Source of the DNA: Rhizobium johnstonii 3841
GTDB lineage: Bacteria > Pseudomonadota > Alphaproteobacteria > Rhizobiales > Rhizobiaceae
Reading direction: 5' to 3'
Length of the DNA: 64,000 nucleotides
NCBI RefSeq assembly: GCF_000009265.1
Contig: NC_008381.1
Coordinates: 124,001 to 188,000, forward strand
Position 1 is the first letter of the stretch; every line of letters begins with the position of its first letter. Below the pieces are notes generated by a model that saw only the letters and a list, made by a program, of their open reading frames with translations, ran no database searches and had not been told where the DNA came from. The translations under genes were made by a program, and so were the position numbers. Shown in pieces: positions 26,988 through 36,139 of the stretch.

Positions 26988-28163
26988 TCATGAACTGTCT
27001 TTCCATGCTGGCCGGCGTACCGGCTGGAGCGGGGTCCATGCGCCGATGATTGTCATGGCTCCGCCACAACAGGGACAGCGATGCGCCAAGGGTGGTGGCT
27101 TTGCGTCCGGTTCTTCGACCGGGTGTTCCGGCGGCGGGACGTCGAGCAGGCTTCGGCACAGATCCAGCTTCAGTTGCCGATGGCCATTGGCAAGCAAGCC
27201 GAAGTGACGAATGCGGTGGAAGCCGTCCGGAACGATGTGAAGCAGGAAACGGCGGATGAACTCGTGGGCATCAAGCGTCATTACCTTTTGCCTGCCGCCC
27301 GTTCGATAATCCTTCCATCGGAATGTGACGCGATCGCCATCGATGCTGACGAGGCGGGAATTGGAGATGGCAATGCGATGGGTATAGCGCCCGAGATAGG
27401 CCAGCACCTGTTCGGGTCCGGCAAATGGCGGCTTGGCGTAGACCACCCAGTCGACACGCCGCGCTTCTTTGACGATGCGATTGAACGCGGCCGGATCGGC
27501 CAGGCCGGCGATATCGCCAAAGAACCGAAGCTGGCCCAGGTCGTAGGCCTGCTTCAGCTCTTCGAGAAACAGCCGCCGGAACAGGCGTGACAGAACCCGC
27601 ACGGGCAGGAAGAAGTTTGCCCGGCAGGCAACCCAGCGGGACTGGTCGGCCGACAATCCGCCGCCCGGCACGATGCAATGGATATGCGGGTGATAATGGA
27701 GCGTCTGGCCCCAGGAGTGCAACACCGCGATGAAGCCAATCTCTGCACCCAGATGCTTGGGATCGGCAGCAAGCCTGCGCAGCGTCTCGGCGACAGCGCG
27801 AAAGAGGATCGTGTAAACGGCATTTTTGTTCTGGAAGGCGATTGCGGCGATCTGCTGCGGTAGGGTGAAAACCACGTGGAAATAGCCGACCGGCAGAAGG
27901 TCGGCCTGCCGGGCAGCAAGCCAGTCACGGCTCGCCTGTCCCTGGCACTTCGGGCAATGCCGGTTGCGGCAGGAATTATAGGCGATGCGGAACGCCGCGC
28001 AGTCCTGACATTGCTGGACATGCCCGCCCAGGCGAGCGGTCCGGCACATCTCGACCGCACTCATGACCCGGCGTTCGACACGCCCGAGATGAGCGTCGTG
28101 TGTTTGGCGATATCTTTCCCCGTGGCGGCGAAAAATGTCCGCCACCTGCAGTCCCGCCGCCAT
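26988..28163 (-). CDS. IS91-family transposase (copy 1)
   Basis: A 391-residue Y2-type transposase. An N-terminal zinc-binding region has VQQCQDCAAFRIAYNSC and RNRHCPKCQGQASRDW. The HUH metal site is LHYHPHIHCIVPGGG near residue 160, and the tyrosine region is YLGRYTHRIAISNSRL near residue 265. It starts 13 bases after the integrase stop. The translation is identical to that of the copy at 43016-44191. Confidence 0.93.
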   Translation of the reverse strand: MAAGLQVADIFRRHGERYRQTHDAHLGRVERRVMSAVEMCRTARLGGHVQQCQDCAAFRIAYNSCRNRHCPKCQGQASRDWLAARQADLLPVGYFHVVFTLPQQIAAIAFQNKNAVYTILFRAVAETLRRLAADPKHLGAEIGFIAVLHSWGQTLHYHPHIHCIVPGGGLSADQSRWVACRANFFLPVRVLSRLFRRLFLEELKQAYDLGQLRFFGDIAGLADPAAFNRIVKEARRVDWVVYAKPPFAGPEQVLAYLGRYTHRIAISNSRLVSIDGDRVTFRWKDYRTGGRQKVMTLDAHEFIRRFLLHIVPDGFHRIRHFGLLANGHRQLKLDLCRSLLDVPPPEHPVEEPDAKPPPLAHRCPCCGGAMTIIGAWTPLQPVRRPAWKDSS

Positions 28164-28176
28164 AGCGAAGCTATGC

Positions 28177-29037
28177 TCAGCCTGGCGGCACCACCTCTAG
28201 CGTCAGCCGGTCGAGCGGGCTGGTCGTGCTGCGGATCAGCGTATTGGAAACCTTCGTGTAGCGTGCCGTGGTGGACAGATTGTTGTGGCCGAGCAAAACC
28301 TGAATGATGCGGATGTCGGTTCCGCTTTCCAGAAGATGGGTGGCAAAGCTGTGACGCAGCGTATGTACCGTCACCCTTTTGTCGATGCCGGCAGCAGTGC
28401 ACGCCGAACGGCAGGCAGAATACAGAACCTGGACGTCAATGGGCTTGGTCTCGTCCCGGCCCGGAAACAGCCAGACCTCGGGTCTCGCCAGCCGCCAATA
28501 GACCCGCAGGATCGCGAGCAACTGCGCTGACAGCATGACGTTGCGATCCTTTCCGCCCTTGCCATGCTCGACGCGGATGATGCCGCGCTCGCCATCAATG
28601 TCGCGGACCTTGAGATGGACAGCTTCCGAGGCGCGCAGCCCCGCCGCATAAGCTGTCGTCAATGCGGTGCGGGTCCTCAGGCTCGGAACCGCTTCCAGAA
28701 ACCGCACGATCTCGTCGCCGTTTAGGATCGTCGGAAGCTTGGCGGGTGTCCGGGCATAAGCAATGCGCTCCGGTATCTCGCCATGACCAAGCGTGACGCC
28801 AAAGAAGAACCGCAGGGCACAAACTGTCTGGTTCAAGGCCGGCCATGATAGGCCCGATGAGACCAGATGCACCTGAAACGCGCGCACGTCTTCCAGTCCA
28901 AGACGGTCTGGCGATCGCCCGAAATAGCGCGAGAACTTCGTCACCGCATGCAAATACGATCGTTGCGTCGCTGGCGAAAGATTGCGGATCGTCATGTCAT
29001 CGATCATGCGCCGGCGTAGCGGGCTTATCTCTGTCAT
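28177..29037 (-). CDS. Tyrosine recombinase/integrase of the IS91-like element (copy 1)
   Basis: A phage-integrase-family protein of about 286 residues; AGGAG 6 bases before selects the ATG at 29037 over one at 29043. The N-terminal SAM-like domain has ATQRSYLHAVTKFSRYFGRS. Catalytic residues are visible as Arg in AAGLRASEAVHLKVRDID, HxxR in VHTLRHSFATHLLESG, His in VLLGHNNLSTTARYTKVS and the nucleophilic Tyr in the same segment. It precedes the transposase in both copies, so it is an integral accessory gene. Confidence 0.92.
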   Translation of the reverse strand: MTEISPLRRRMIDDMTIRNLSPATQRSYLHAVTKFSRYFGRSPDRLGLEDVRAFQVHLVSSGLSWPALNQTVCALRFFFGVTLGHGEIPERIAYARTPAKLPTILNGDEIVRFLEAVPSLRTRTALTTAYAAGLRASEAVHLKVRDIDGERGIIRVEHGKGGKDRNVMLSAQLLAILRVYWRLARPEVWLFPGRDETKPIDVQVLYSACRSACTAAGIDKRVTVHTLRHSFATHLLESGTDIRIIQVLLGHNNLSTTARYTKVSNTLIRSTTSPLDRLTLEVVPPG

Positions 29038-29183
29038 CGTCATCTCCTGTTCAAAGGTCGGGCTAAAACAGCCCAATCCTTCAAATCAGAAGCGCATCAT
29101 GCAATCCCGCGCTCCAAATGCCGCGATAGCGGCTTCGTTCAATCCCGACCAGATTCCGATAAGTAATGAACCGCTCTAGACTG

Positions 29184-29549
29184 TCATGGAAGCGTTCCTG
29201 TTAAATTCCAGACCGTCCCGCTGTCCATGCTTTGATTGAGCACCGAGATGGTGCCGTTGGCCGCTCCCCTTTGATTGGCGGCATCCGTCGTCTGTTGCAC
29301 GGAATTGAAGATCATTGCAGCAGCGACCGTACCTCCACCCATCTGGACTTGGATGTTCGCATCACCCGCCGCGGTTCGCCCCTGCATGTCGACGCGGGCA
29401 ACGCCCACGGTATGCAATGTGCCAGCCCCACGTCCTAGATCGGCGAAAGTGATTTGTGCAATGACAGCCTTACAGTCATTCTGCTGCCCACTGTTCGGGA
29501 TAGCTCTTCCCCGGATTGCGTGGTTGGTGTTCGTCTTGGTCAACGGCAT
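29184..29549 (-). CDS. Hypothetical protein, 121 residues
   Basis: GAAGGAG lies before the ATG, so the gene is probably real. The protein has no signal peptide or membrane segment and is rich in Ala, Thr, Gln and Asn (GGGTVAAAMIFNSVQQTTDA). I do not recognise a family. It is 38 bases from the end of the IS91-like element. Confidence 0.55.
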   Translation of the reverse strand: MPLTKTNTNHAIRGRAIPNSGQQNDCKAVIAQITFADLGRGAGTLHTVGVARVDMQGRTAAGDANIQVQMGGGTVAAAMIFNSVQQTTDAANQRGAANGTISVLNQSMDSGTVWNLTGTLP

Positions 29550-29644
29550 GATGAAACTCCTTCGTGCTTCCTGATGATGTATGCCTGCAGGGTGACGTCT
29601 TTCCCCAGATCGCCAACGAAACGCTTAGGTTCAGTTTTGCATCT

Positions 29645-29818
29645 TTAATCTCCAGATCGCCTCGAGCTCAGAAAGCCTTTGCCGTGCGTGAAGGATGATA
29701 CGTCTTCGGCGCCGCTCCGACATCGACATCCTCGTCGCGGATGCCGGCGAGCACGTCCACTCCCTTTTGGAACTTGACGACATTTCGGCGATTTGCCAGT
29801 TCCGCGCTTTCCCGTCAT
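29645..29818 (-). other. Short frame behind the duplicated nif promoter
   Basis: An ATG at 29818 occupies the position of the nifH ATG relative to the promoter copy, and opens a 57-residue frame starting MTGKRGTGKSPKC. Another frame over the same bases ends NVVKFQKGVDVLAGIRDEDV then DVGAAPKTYHPSRTAKAF. Neither matches NifH beyond the first residues. I cannot say which, if either, is translated. Confidence 0.3.
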
Positions 29819-29903
29819 AGATAGTGTTCCTTCATGAGTTCGAAGCAATGCGGTTATCCCGCACCGCGGACGCGGCGGCCGCTCCGCTGCCTCGCAATAG
29901 CCC

Positions 29904-30021
29904 TCAAGATTCGTGCCAAGTCGGCCGATTGAGCTGACGAACAATTATTCGCTGCTATCTCAAAGAGGTGGGCGGAAAATGCGGGATCGGGCGAAGAGGA
30001 ATGCGTGTCGCGGAGCCGACA
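29904..30021 (-). promoter_or_regulatory. Second nifH-type promoter (NifA site plus sigma-54 element)
   Basis: About 230 bases here (29820-30050) are clearly related to the nifH leader at 38642-38880. A NifA upstream activator TGT-N10-ACA lies at 30006-30021 and a sigma-54-like TTGGCACGAATCTTGA at 29904-29920, with the same 85-86 base spacing as before nifH. The -12 box is weaker (TTGA) than the nifH one (TTGT). Confidence 0.75.
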
Positions 30022-30469
30022 AAGGTGACGATGATGTCGTAAGTTGGACGTAAACGGTGTTGCCAGGCGACGTCTTCGAGCGGTTGTCTCACAGACTAGA
30101 AACATCTTCATGTGAAGTTTCGTAAATCTGGACAATAACTGATCTTATACCGTGGGCGTTTGCGCTGCCTCCCGCTCTTTGGGAACTACGGAATGTGTGG
30201 AGACGGCATGGCTGGGTTTTGGGAGCCTGTGCCGGCTTAATCGTGTTCGGCGGCATATTTGTCTGGTTTATGTTGTCCAGCAGTCAGTCCACAATATGAA
30301 CTATGGAGCGCTAGGTGTTGTGCAAACGCTCCGTTTGCTGCTTGGACCACTTGCTGCCGCCATCGTTATCATCCAGAGGACAAGCTTGGCTGCTGGAGTT
30401 TTTCCTGGGGTAGCCGTTGGATTCTGCGTCTACGTCGCCACTGCCACTACTGGAATTGGCATCTACGGG
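30022..30469. other. Interval with no secure gene
   Basis: One plus-strand frame (30122-30298) has a membrane-like segment GACAGLIVFGGIFVWFM but no start codon; another (30296-30475) from an internal ATG is hydrophobic (LLLGPLAAAIVIIQRT). Neither is recognised. They may be relics of membrane-protein genes. Confidence 0.3.
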
Positions 30470-30717
30470 GAGTGAAGCCCAAGTGGTTCTCTTCGGCTGC
30501 GGGTTCGACCTTTGCGGTATAAGCCCATGGTAACAGATAGTCGATAGCTCTGCTTGTGGCCATTGACGATAGCCTTGAGCGTGGCGGTCAGATAGGCGAG
30601 CGGATCGACAGAATTAAGCTTGCAGGTCTCAATCAGCGAGGCGATAATCGCCCAGTTCTCCGCACCTGCGTCATGACCCGCGAAGAGAGCATTTTTACGA
30701 CTAAGCGCGGGACGTGA
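30470..30717 (-). pseudogene. IS66-family transposase (TnpC) C-terminal fragment
   Basis: The frame reads RKNALFAGHDAGAENWAIIA then SLIETCKLNSVDPLAYLT, the standard IS66 TnpC C-terminus, and shifts frame near 30560 where LLPWAYTAKVEPAAEE follows. No other part of an IS66 element is visible. Confidence 0.8.
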
Positions 30718-30962
30718 GTCATTGTGCACTCCTTCGTCAAGAGTATGTAAGCATTGGAAGTGTCTCCGTATCCGCAATGCGACACGGGCCAGCCTTTCGA
30801 GCTATCGCGGCTTGAACCGGCCGCGAAGTAAGATCGTAGGCTCGGAATTGATACGGCACACCGTACTGTTGAGCATGCAGCAGATTCGTCTTTATGAGAT
30901 GGCGTATCCACGGTTGTCTCTCATTGGACCGCGTCGGCGGCTTTTACCGCTCGGAACGGAAT

Positions 30963-31286
30963 TCAAGATTCGTGCAATGAACGATGATGGACGGCGATAT
31001 GAGTCTGGCAGTTCTTGGGGCAGACGCGGGCGCACGCTCCGCAGCCGATACATCGGCCGGGATAATCAATGACCATGATCACGCGACTGAGCTCACCATT
31101 AAAGTCGTCTTCGCCATCGCAAACACCGAGCATGTCACCTGCCTCATCGATGCCGTGGGCATGCATGACCTCGCGTGAGCAAACCTTGAAGCAGCGACCG
31201 CAGCCGATGCACATCGCAGGGTTGATCGAATTCAGATATTCCGGCATCCATCGGGACCCGTCGCGAGTCACGGATGAGCTTGTCAT
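30963..31286 (-). CDS. fdxB: Ferredoxin III, nif-associated (FdxB)
   Basis: A 107-residue ferredoxin with two [4Fe-4S] motifs: INPAMCIGCGRCFKVCSREV and YPGRCIGCGACARVCPKNC, separated by the insert of about 30 residues typical of the nif-specific FdxB group. GGAGGAATCT precedes the ATG at 31286; the longer frame to 31481 reads through nifX relic sequence. It lies downstream of nifN and likely carries electrons to nitrogenase or its cofactor assembly. Confidence 0.88.
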   Translation of the reverse strand: MTSSSVTRDGSRWMPEYLNSINPAMCIGCGRCFKVCSREVMHAHGIDEAGDMLGVCDGEDDFNGELSRVIMVIDYPGRCIGCGACARVCPKNCQTHIAVHHRSLHES

Positions 31287-31632
31287 AGATTCCTCCGATT
31301 TATCGTGTTCTGCCGATGACAAAGTGGCTGAGGAAGGCCCGCCAATTGTCAGACAAACGCGAGTTGGCAGCTGACTAACGCCGCAATCTTTACCCCAGTG
31401 CGGTCCTCCACCTTCGCTTCTGCATCTTCCGATCTTGTGATTTCGAACCCAGCGGATTCCACGAAGGTCCTCGAGTCGCATGTCGCGTCAAATCGTCTGA
31501 CCGATTCAAGCTGCGCTGTCAGTCCCTTCATATCTTGTGTGGCGACGGCAATTCGCGAAGTGCCCACCTGCCGTTTCGTCCGCGTTGATGAAGTCCGCCA
31601 TTGAAGAGCGAGACGCGACGAATTGATCTCAT
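31287..31632 (-). pseudogene. nifX: nifX, frameshifted
   Basis: Directly after nifN an ATG at 31632 starts MRSIRRVSLFNGG. The similarity then moves to a second frame with TSRIAVATQDMKGLTAQLES and VEDRTGVKIAALVSCQLAFV, which ends at a stop. A third frame continues RVCLTIGGPSSATLSSAEHD. These match the NifX domain in order but need two frame changes and lack the C-terminus. NifX normally shuttles FeMo-cofactor precursors and is dispensable in several diazotrophs. Confidence 0.65.
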
Positions 31633-31640
31633 TATTGCGA

Positions 31641-32978
31641 TTACCGCCTATCGGTTGAGGCAAGTGGGCCGGGGTTCGGAGGGTGGTTAGCCAGAATGAT
31701 GTTCGCGAAGTCGAAGATCACGTCGCGGGTTCCCCGGTATAATACTGTAAGCTTGTGCTGGCTGCCGAAGCGGTCGAAGATGGGGAAACCCACCCGCATC
31801 AGCGGAACACCGAGACGTCTGGCAGCTTCTCGGCCGTGCGAGTGTGTGACGATAAGATCGGCCATTGCGGCGAGACTTTCCAGATCACTGAGATCGCCGA
31901 CTTTGACGGTTTTCGCCGGTACCATCTCGAGCGCCTTCGAAGTGCCGGTCGTGGTGACAGCGGCCGCAATTTCCGCACCCATGGTAGTAAAAAAGTTGGA
32001 GAGCTGGAAAAGTTGATCGGGTTCGGAAGCGATTGCGATCTTCTTGCCAGCCATATGGGAATGTCCGTCAAGCATGGCATCCTGCAACTGCATTCGGTTG
32101 CGGCGGACATTGAGCGGTGTCTGTTTGCGTGACATAGCGGCGAGCACGCGAATGAAGCGATCGACGTTTTCTAGTCCCGTCAGCGATCTAAACAGCACGT
32201 ACGGCACGCCGGTCAGTCTCTGCAGCGCTTCAGCCGGTCGCCGCATATGCTCACCGATTGCGATACACTGCATCGTCGCACCGAGATCGCGGATCTCCTT
32301 CAATTTCGTGCCGCCATTCGTTATCGGCATCCATTCTTCGGGGATGGAGCCGTCGAGCGCTCCGGATACGTCGGGCAGAATAACCGGGTCGAGGCCGAAA
32401 CTTACGGCCGTTTCGCGCAGATGTTCTATGTCAGCAACCGTTAAGTTCCAGCCAGGCAAGATCGCGATCTTCCTCGGATTGCGGTACTGCTTGTCAGGTC
32501 GCGCTATTGCCTCGATCACGGCGGTAACAGCTTTAGACCACCCCTCCTCTATGGCGCCGTCAAAGTCAGGCGTGTTGACGACTACCACTTCGGTGCCCAC
32601 AAGTTCTATCCCCCGCCTGCGTTTGATATTTTCGACGTCACCGGCGACATCCTCGTCGCGGGCCTCTACCGATGCGGTCGTGCATATCCCGATCAGTCGT
32701 GGCCTTGTGCGGGTTTTGAGGCTGAGAATTGCCTCTTCGAGACGATCCGCGCCGCCGACGATTATCGCGGCTTCGTTCATCGCCGTGGTTTGCAGAGGGA
32801 TCGCTTCATTGAAGTGCCTCACGAGCAGTGCGAGCGCGAAGCTCGTACATCCCTGGCTACCATGGAGCAGAGGTATTGCGCCGTCGACGCCCAGAAAGGC
32901 GAAGGCAGCACCAAGCGGCTGAGACGACTTCAGGGGGTTGACCGCCGCCGCCTTAGTTTGGGATACGACGCGTGCCAT
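31641..32978 (-). CDS. nifN: Nitrogenase FeMo-cofactor scaffold protein NifN
   Basis: A 445-residue NifN. The N-terminal region has NPLKSSQPLGAAFAFLGVDG, where the NifK cluster cysteine is replaced by serine as usual in NifN, then HGSQGCTSFALALLVRHFNE. With NifE it forms the scaffold on which the cofactor precursor matures. Fifty-four bases separate it from nifE. Length is normal for the family and no lesion is seen. Confidence 0.95.
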   Translation of the reverse strand: MARVVSQTKAAAVNPLKSSQPLGAAFAFLGVDGAIPLLHGSQGCTSFALALLVRHFNEAIPLQTTAMNEAAIIVGGADRLEEAILSLKTRTRPRLIGICTTASVEARDEDVAGDVENIKRRRGIELVGTEVVVVNTPDFDGAIEEGWSKAVTAVIEAIARPDKQYRNPRKIAILPGWNLTVADIEHLRETAVSFGLDPVILPDVSGALDGSIPEEWMPITNGGTKLKEIRDLGATMQCIAIGEHMRRPAEALQRLTGVPYVLFRSLTGLENVDRFIRVLAAMSRKQTPLNVRRNRMQLQDAMLDGHSHMAGKKIAIASEPDQLFQLSNFFTTMGAEIAAAVTTTGTSKALEMVPAKTVKVGDLSDLESLAAMADLIVTHSHGREAARRLGVPLMRVGFPIFDRFGSQHKLTVLYRGTRDVIFDFANIILANHPPNPGPLASTDRR

Positions 32979-33032
32979 AGTACGACCTCAACATCTTTTT
33001 GCGAGTGATCTCGCGGGTTTGGTTCGACGCGC

Positions 33033-34454
33033 TTACGCTTCTCTTTTCGCTCGCTTTTCAGCGACCAAGGCCGGCTCCCATGGCGCCGGCTCGCGCACCT
33101 GCGGCCACATCGGATGCTGGATTGCCAGGTCAATTTGTCGAGCAAGTTGCACCATTCCCTCATAGCCAGCGTAAGCGTGATGACGCTCCTGGTTGATGTC
33201 GAGCCAGGGCATTTTTGCCTTTAGCGCTATATACTGGGTGCGTCCGCCCGATAGCATGATGTCAGCCTTTCTCTCGAGTAGAAGCGAGAAAAGCTCGCGC
33301 GGCGACATCGTCTCGAACAGAAGGTTCTCCTCCTTCAGGGTCTGTTTCACTCGCTCCCTATCTTCGAGCGTCGATTTCTTGACTGACGTGCCGACGATCT
33401 CCATGCCGATCTCCATCAAGGCATGGACGACCGACCAGGATTTCACGCCGCCTGTATTTAGAAGCACGCGCTTGCCCTCAAGGCGAGGTCGGTACGCTTC
33501 CAGCCTCTTCCACACCTTTTCCTCTTCTTCCGCTACAAGGATTTCCGCGCGATGCAAAAGCGAGGGGGCAGCACCCTTCTTTACAAGCAGATCGGCGATC
33601 CGCCGGAGCGCCTCCGAGGTGCCGGAGATGCCATAGAAGGAGCCCTCGAAAAACGGAATGTCCCAGCGTTCCTGCATCTTACGTGCCAACGTAACGAACG
33701 CTGTCGAACACACCGTCATCGCCGCGCGTGAGCGGTGGGCGGAGGCGACTTGCAGATATCGCGCGTCTCCGGGAATACAGGCACGGACGCGAATGCCGAG
33801 CTTATCCAAGAGCGGCTTCACCTGCCAGAACTCACCCGAGAGGTTAAATTCGCCGAGTATGTTGATGTCGCAAAGGCCCGGTTCATCGGGCTCCACGGTA
33901 CCTATGACATGCTTGAGCAGCGCCTCGCCCGCTAGCTTGTTGCCGAGGTTTTTAGATCCGACAAAACCTGGCGCATCGACCGGCACCACTGGAAAGGCGA
34001 ATTCGTCCGTCGCTCGCTTGCAAACAACGTCGATGTCGTCACCGATCATCGCTGTAACGCAGGTTGAATAGACAAAGATTGCCGCGGGCGCATACCCATC
34101 CTTGATTTCCCGGATCGCTTTAAAGAGCTTCCGTTCACTGTGTCCCATTATGATGTCGATTTCCGTAAGATCAGTCGTGAAGCTCGTGCGCCAAAGCGTT
34201 GGACCTGACGAGGCAGCGCCACGGTTGTCCCAGGAATTTCCCTCGCAGGCGAGTGGCCCGTGAATCAGATGTGCGACATCGGTGATCGGCTGCAGTGCGA
34301 CCTTGGCGCCGTCGAAAGCGCAACCGCCGACGGCCGTTCCCGGGGCCATTGGCCTCGCGCAATTCCTTCGGCGCGCCTTAGGACCCTTGCTGCCGCTCCT
34401 TTCACTCGCTAGCTCGTGGAAGGCATCTTTGATTTTGGCGTTGAGCGAGGACAT
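33033..34454 (-). CDS. nifE: Nitrogenase FeMo-cofactor scaffold protein NifE
   Basis: A 473-residue NifE. Cluster-ligand cysteines resemble those of NifD: TAVGGCAFDGAKVALQPI, IHGPLACEGNSWDNRG and VYSTCVTAMIGDDIDVV. The C-terminus has HHAYAGYEGMVQLARQID. It forms an alpha2beta2 complex with NifN that receives NifB-cofactor. It sits 53 bases after nifK, inside the nifHDKEN operon. Confidence 0.95.
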   Translation of the reverse strand: MSSLNAKIKDAFHELASERSGSKGPKARRRNCARPMAPGTAVGGCAFDGAKVALQPITDVAHLIHGPLACEGNSWDNRGAASSGPTLWRTSFTTDLTEIDIIMGHSERKLFKAIREIKDGYAPAAIFVYSTCVTAMIGDDIDVVCKRATDEFAFPVVPVDAPGFVGSKNLGNKLAGEALLKHVIGTVEPDEPGLCDINILGEFNLSGEFWQVKPLLDKLGIRVRACIPGDARYLQVASAHRSRAAMTVCSTAFVTLARKMQERWDIPFFEGSFYGISGTSEALRRIADLLVKKGAAPSLLHRAEILVAEEEEKVWKRLEAYRPRLEGKRVLLNTGGVKSWSVVHALMEIGMEIVGTSVKKSTLEDRERVKQTLKEENLLFETMSPRELFSLLLERKADIMLSGGRTQYIALKAKMPWLDINQERHHAYAGYEGMVQLARQIDLAIQHPMWPQVREPAPWEPALVAEKRAKREA

Positions 34455-34507
34455 TCGTCTGCCTTCATATCTGGTTGAGAGATAGGCCGCCTGGCCGACC
34501 GCCGCTC

Positions 34508-36049
34508 CTAGCGAGTGAGGTCATACGAATAATCTGTCACACCCGCGTGCATTGTTTCGCGATCGAGGTTGTCGAAGATCTTGTCGAGGATCGACGTTAG
34601 AAGACGCAGTCCGCCTTGGTAGCCCATGAGGGGGAATCGATGATGATGGTGCCGGTCGAAAATTGGAAACATCAGCCGAACCAGTGGGGTACCGGTGTCC
34701 CGTTCAAGATACTTCCCATAAGAATTTCCGATCAGGAGATCCACCGGCTCTGTGAACAGTAGCGAGCGCAGTGCCCAGAGATCTTTGCCTGGCCAGACCT
34801 GTGCATTCTTCCCGAAGGGCGAGGATGCGAGGAGTTCCTTCATCTCGTCCTCCCAAGCTGAGGTGCCATTTGTGGCGAGGCAGTGGGTTGGCTCGCCGCC
34901 GGTCTCCATGATGAAGCGCGCCATCGCATAGACGAAATCTGGATCGCCATAGATCGCGTATTTCTTTCCGTATAGCCAAGCTTGGCTGTCCGCCATCGCA
35001 TCGATGAGTCGGCCGCGCTCCAGACGGATCGCCTCGGGAATCTCTCTGCTGGAAATTTCCGATATCACCATCAGAAGTTCGTCGGTAGCTTCGACGCCGA
35101 GAGGGTAGTGGAAGGAGGTCGCCGCTTGTCCAACGTCTCTGCAGTAATCTAACGTCTTGCGAGTGTTGTAATATTGCAGGGACAATGTCCACTCCGCGTT
35201 CAACGCCGCCTTCACGTCATTGATGCTGGTCCCGCCGTCATACATCCGAAATTTGCCATCGGAAGGCGTATCGAACTGATCTGATGCGTCCTGGATGAAC
35301 ATGTAAGTCACTTGCATCAGGTCGAGCAGGCGTTTTAGTTCGCGATTGTTCCCAACGCAGAAGCCATCAAATCCAGGAATGATGTTGATAGTAGCGGTGG
35401 CTTCATTTCGCGCGGTGCCCTTCCAGAAATTCTCCAGCACACCTTTTACCATGCTGTCATAGCCATCGACATGGCTGCCGACAAAGGCAGGTGTGTGGGC
35501 GAAGGGGACATCGAAATCTCGCGGGACAGAACCTTCACTTTTGGCGTTTTCGATAAAACCATGCAGGTCATCTCCGATGACCTCGGCCATACATGTGGTC
35601 GATACCGCGATCATGTTCGGGTTATAGAGCTTGTACGTGTTGGCGAGGCCGTCGACCATATTCTTCAGGCCACCAAATACAGCGGCGTCTTCTGTCATTG
35701 ATGACGAGACCACCGATGACGGCTCCTTGAAATGGCGCGATAGGTGCGACCTGTAGTAGGCAACGCAACCTTGGCTGCCATGGACGAACGACATCGTTCG
35801 TTCGAATCCCGCCGCTGCGAAAACCGCGCCGAGTGGCTGGCAGGCTTTGGCTGGATTAACGACAAGGGCTTTACGGGCCAAGTTTTTCTCGCGGTATTCC
35901 CAAGTCTTCGTGAATTCGCGCTGGTCTGACACGACCTTTTCCGGGTGTGGGCGTTCGAAGTTCAGCTTTTTCTCGGCCAACATTTGCCTGTATTCCGGCT
36001 CGCAGAACAAAGGCGCATGGTCGAGAGCTTTCTCAGCTGATTGCGGCAT
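34508..36049 (-). CDS. nifK: Nitrogenase MoFe protein beta chain NifK
   Basis: A 513-residue beta subunit. The three P-cluster cysteines are visible in NPAKACQPLGAVFAAAG, VHGSQGCVAYYRSHLSRHF and STTCMAEVIGDDLHGFI. AAAGAGGTG precedes the ATG. It lies between nifD (90 bases) and nifE (53 bases) and is expected to be cotranscribed from the nifH promoter. Confidence 0.97.
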   Translation of the reverse strand: MPQSAEKALDHAPLFCEPEYRQMLAEKKLNFERPHPEKVVSDQREFTKTWEYREKNLARKALVVNPAKACQPLGAVFAAAGFERTMSFVHGSQGCVAYYRSHLSRHFKEPSSVVSSSMTEDAAVFGGLKNMVDGLANTYKLYNPNMIAVSTTCMAEVIGDDLHGFIENAKSEGSVPRDFDVPFAHTPAFVGSHVDGYDSMVKGVLENFWKGTARNEATATINIIPGFDGFCVGNNRELKRLLDLMQVTYMFIQDASDQFDTPSDGKFRMYDGGTSINDVKAALNAEWTLSLQYYNTRKTLDYCRDVGQAATSFHYPLGVEATDELLMVISEISSREIPEAIRLERGRLIDAMADSQAWLYGKKYAIYGDPDFVYAMARFIMETGGEPTHCLATNGTSAWEDEMKELLASSPFGKNAQVWPGKDLWALRSLLFTEPVDLLIGNSYGKYLERDTGTPLVRLMFPIFDRHHHHRFPLMGYQGGLRLLTSILDKIFDNLDRETMHAGVTDYSYDLTR

Positions 36050-36139
36050 AGGGTCACCTCTTTCGGTCTGGCTGCGACGACATGGTGGCGATCAGAGACC
36101 TTCGGCGCGTAAGGCCTCCCGCATTTTTCTTCGAGAATA

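Larger units (their letters stand above)
26634..29146 (-). mobile_element. IS91-like element, copy 1 (2,513 bp)
   Basis: Boundaries come from comparing this stretch with the inverted copy at 42033-44545: identity starts at GGGAATCTGG and ends at GTTCAATCCC, and both copies are exactly 2,513 bp. It carries a tyrosine recombinase and a Y2/HUH transposase. The integrase-side end has a hairpin (GCCGC-TATC-GCGGC), as expected for elements that move through single-stranded intermediates. I see no target duplication, in keeping with IS91-type movement. Confidence 0.92.

Noticed and set aside
30152..30475. A 107-codon hydrophobic plus-strand frame
   Set aside because: No ribosome site, overlapping alternative frames are equally hydrophobic, and I recognise no family; listed only as an unresolved interval.
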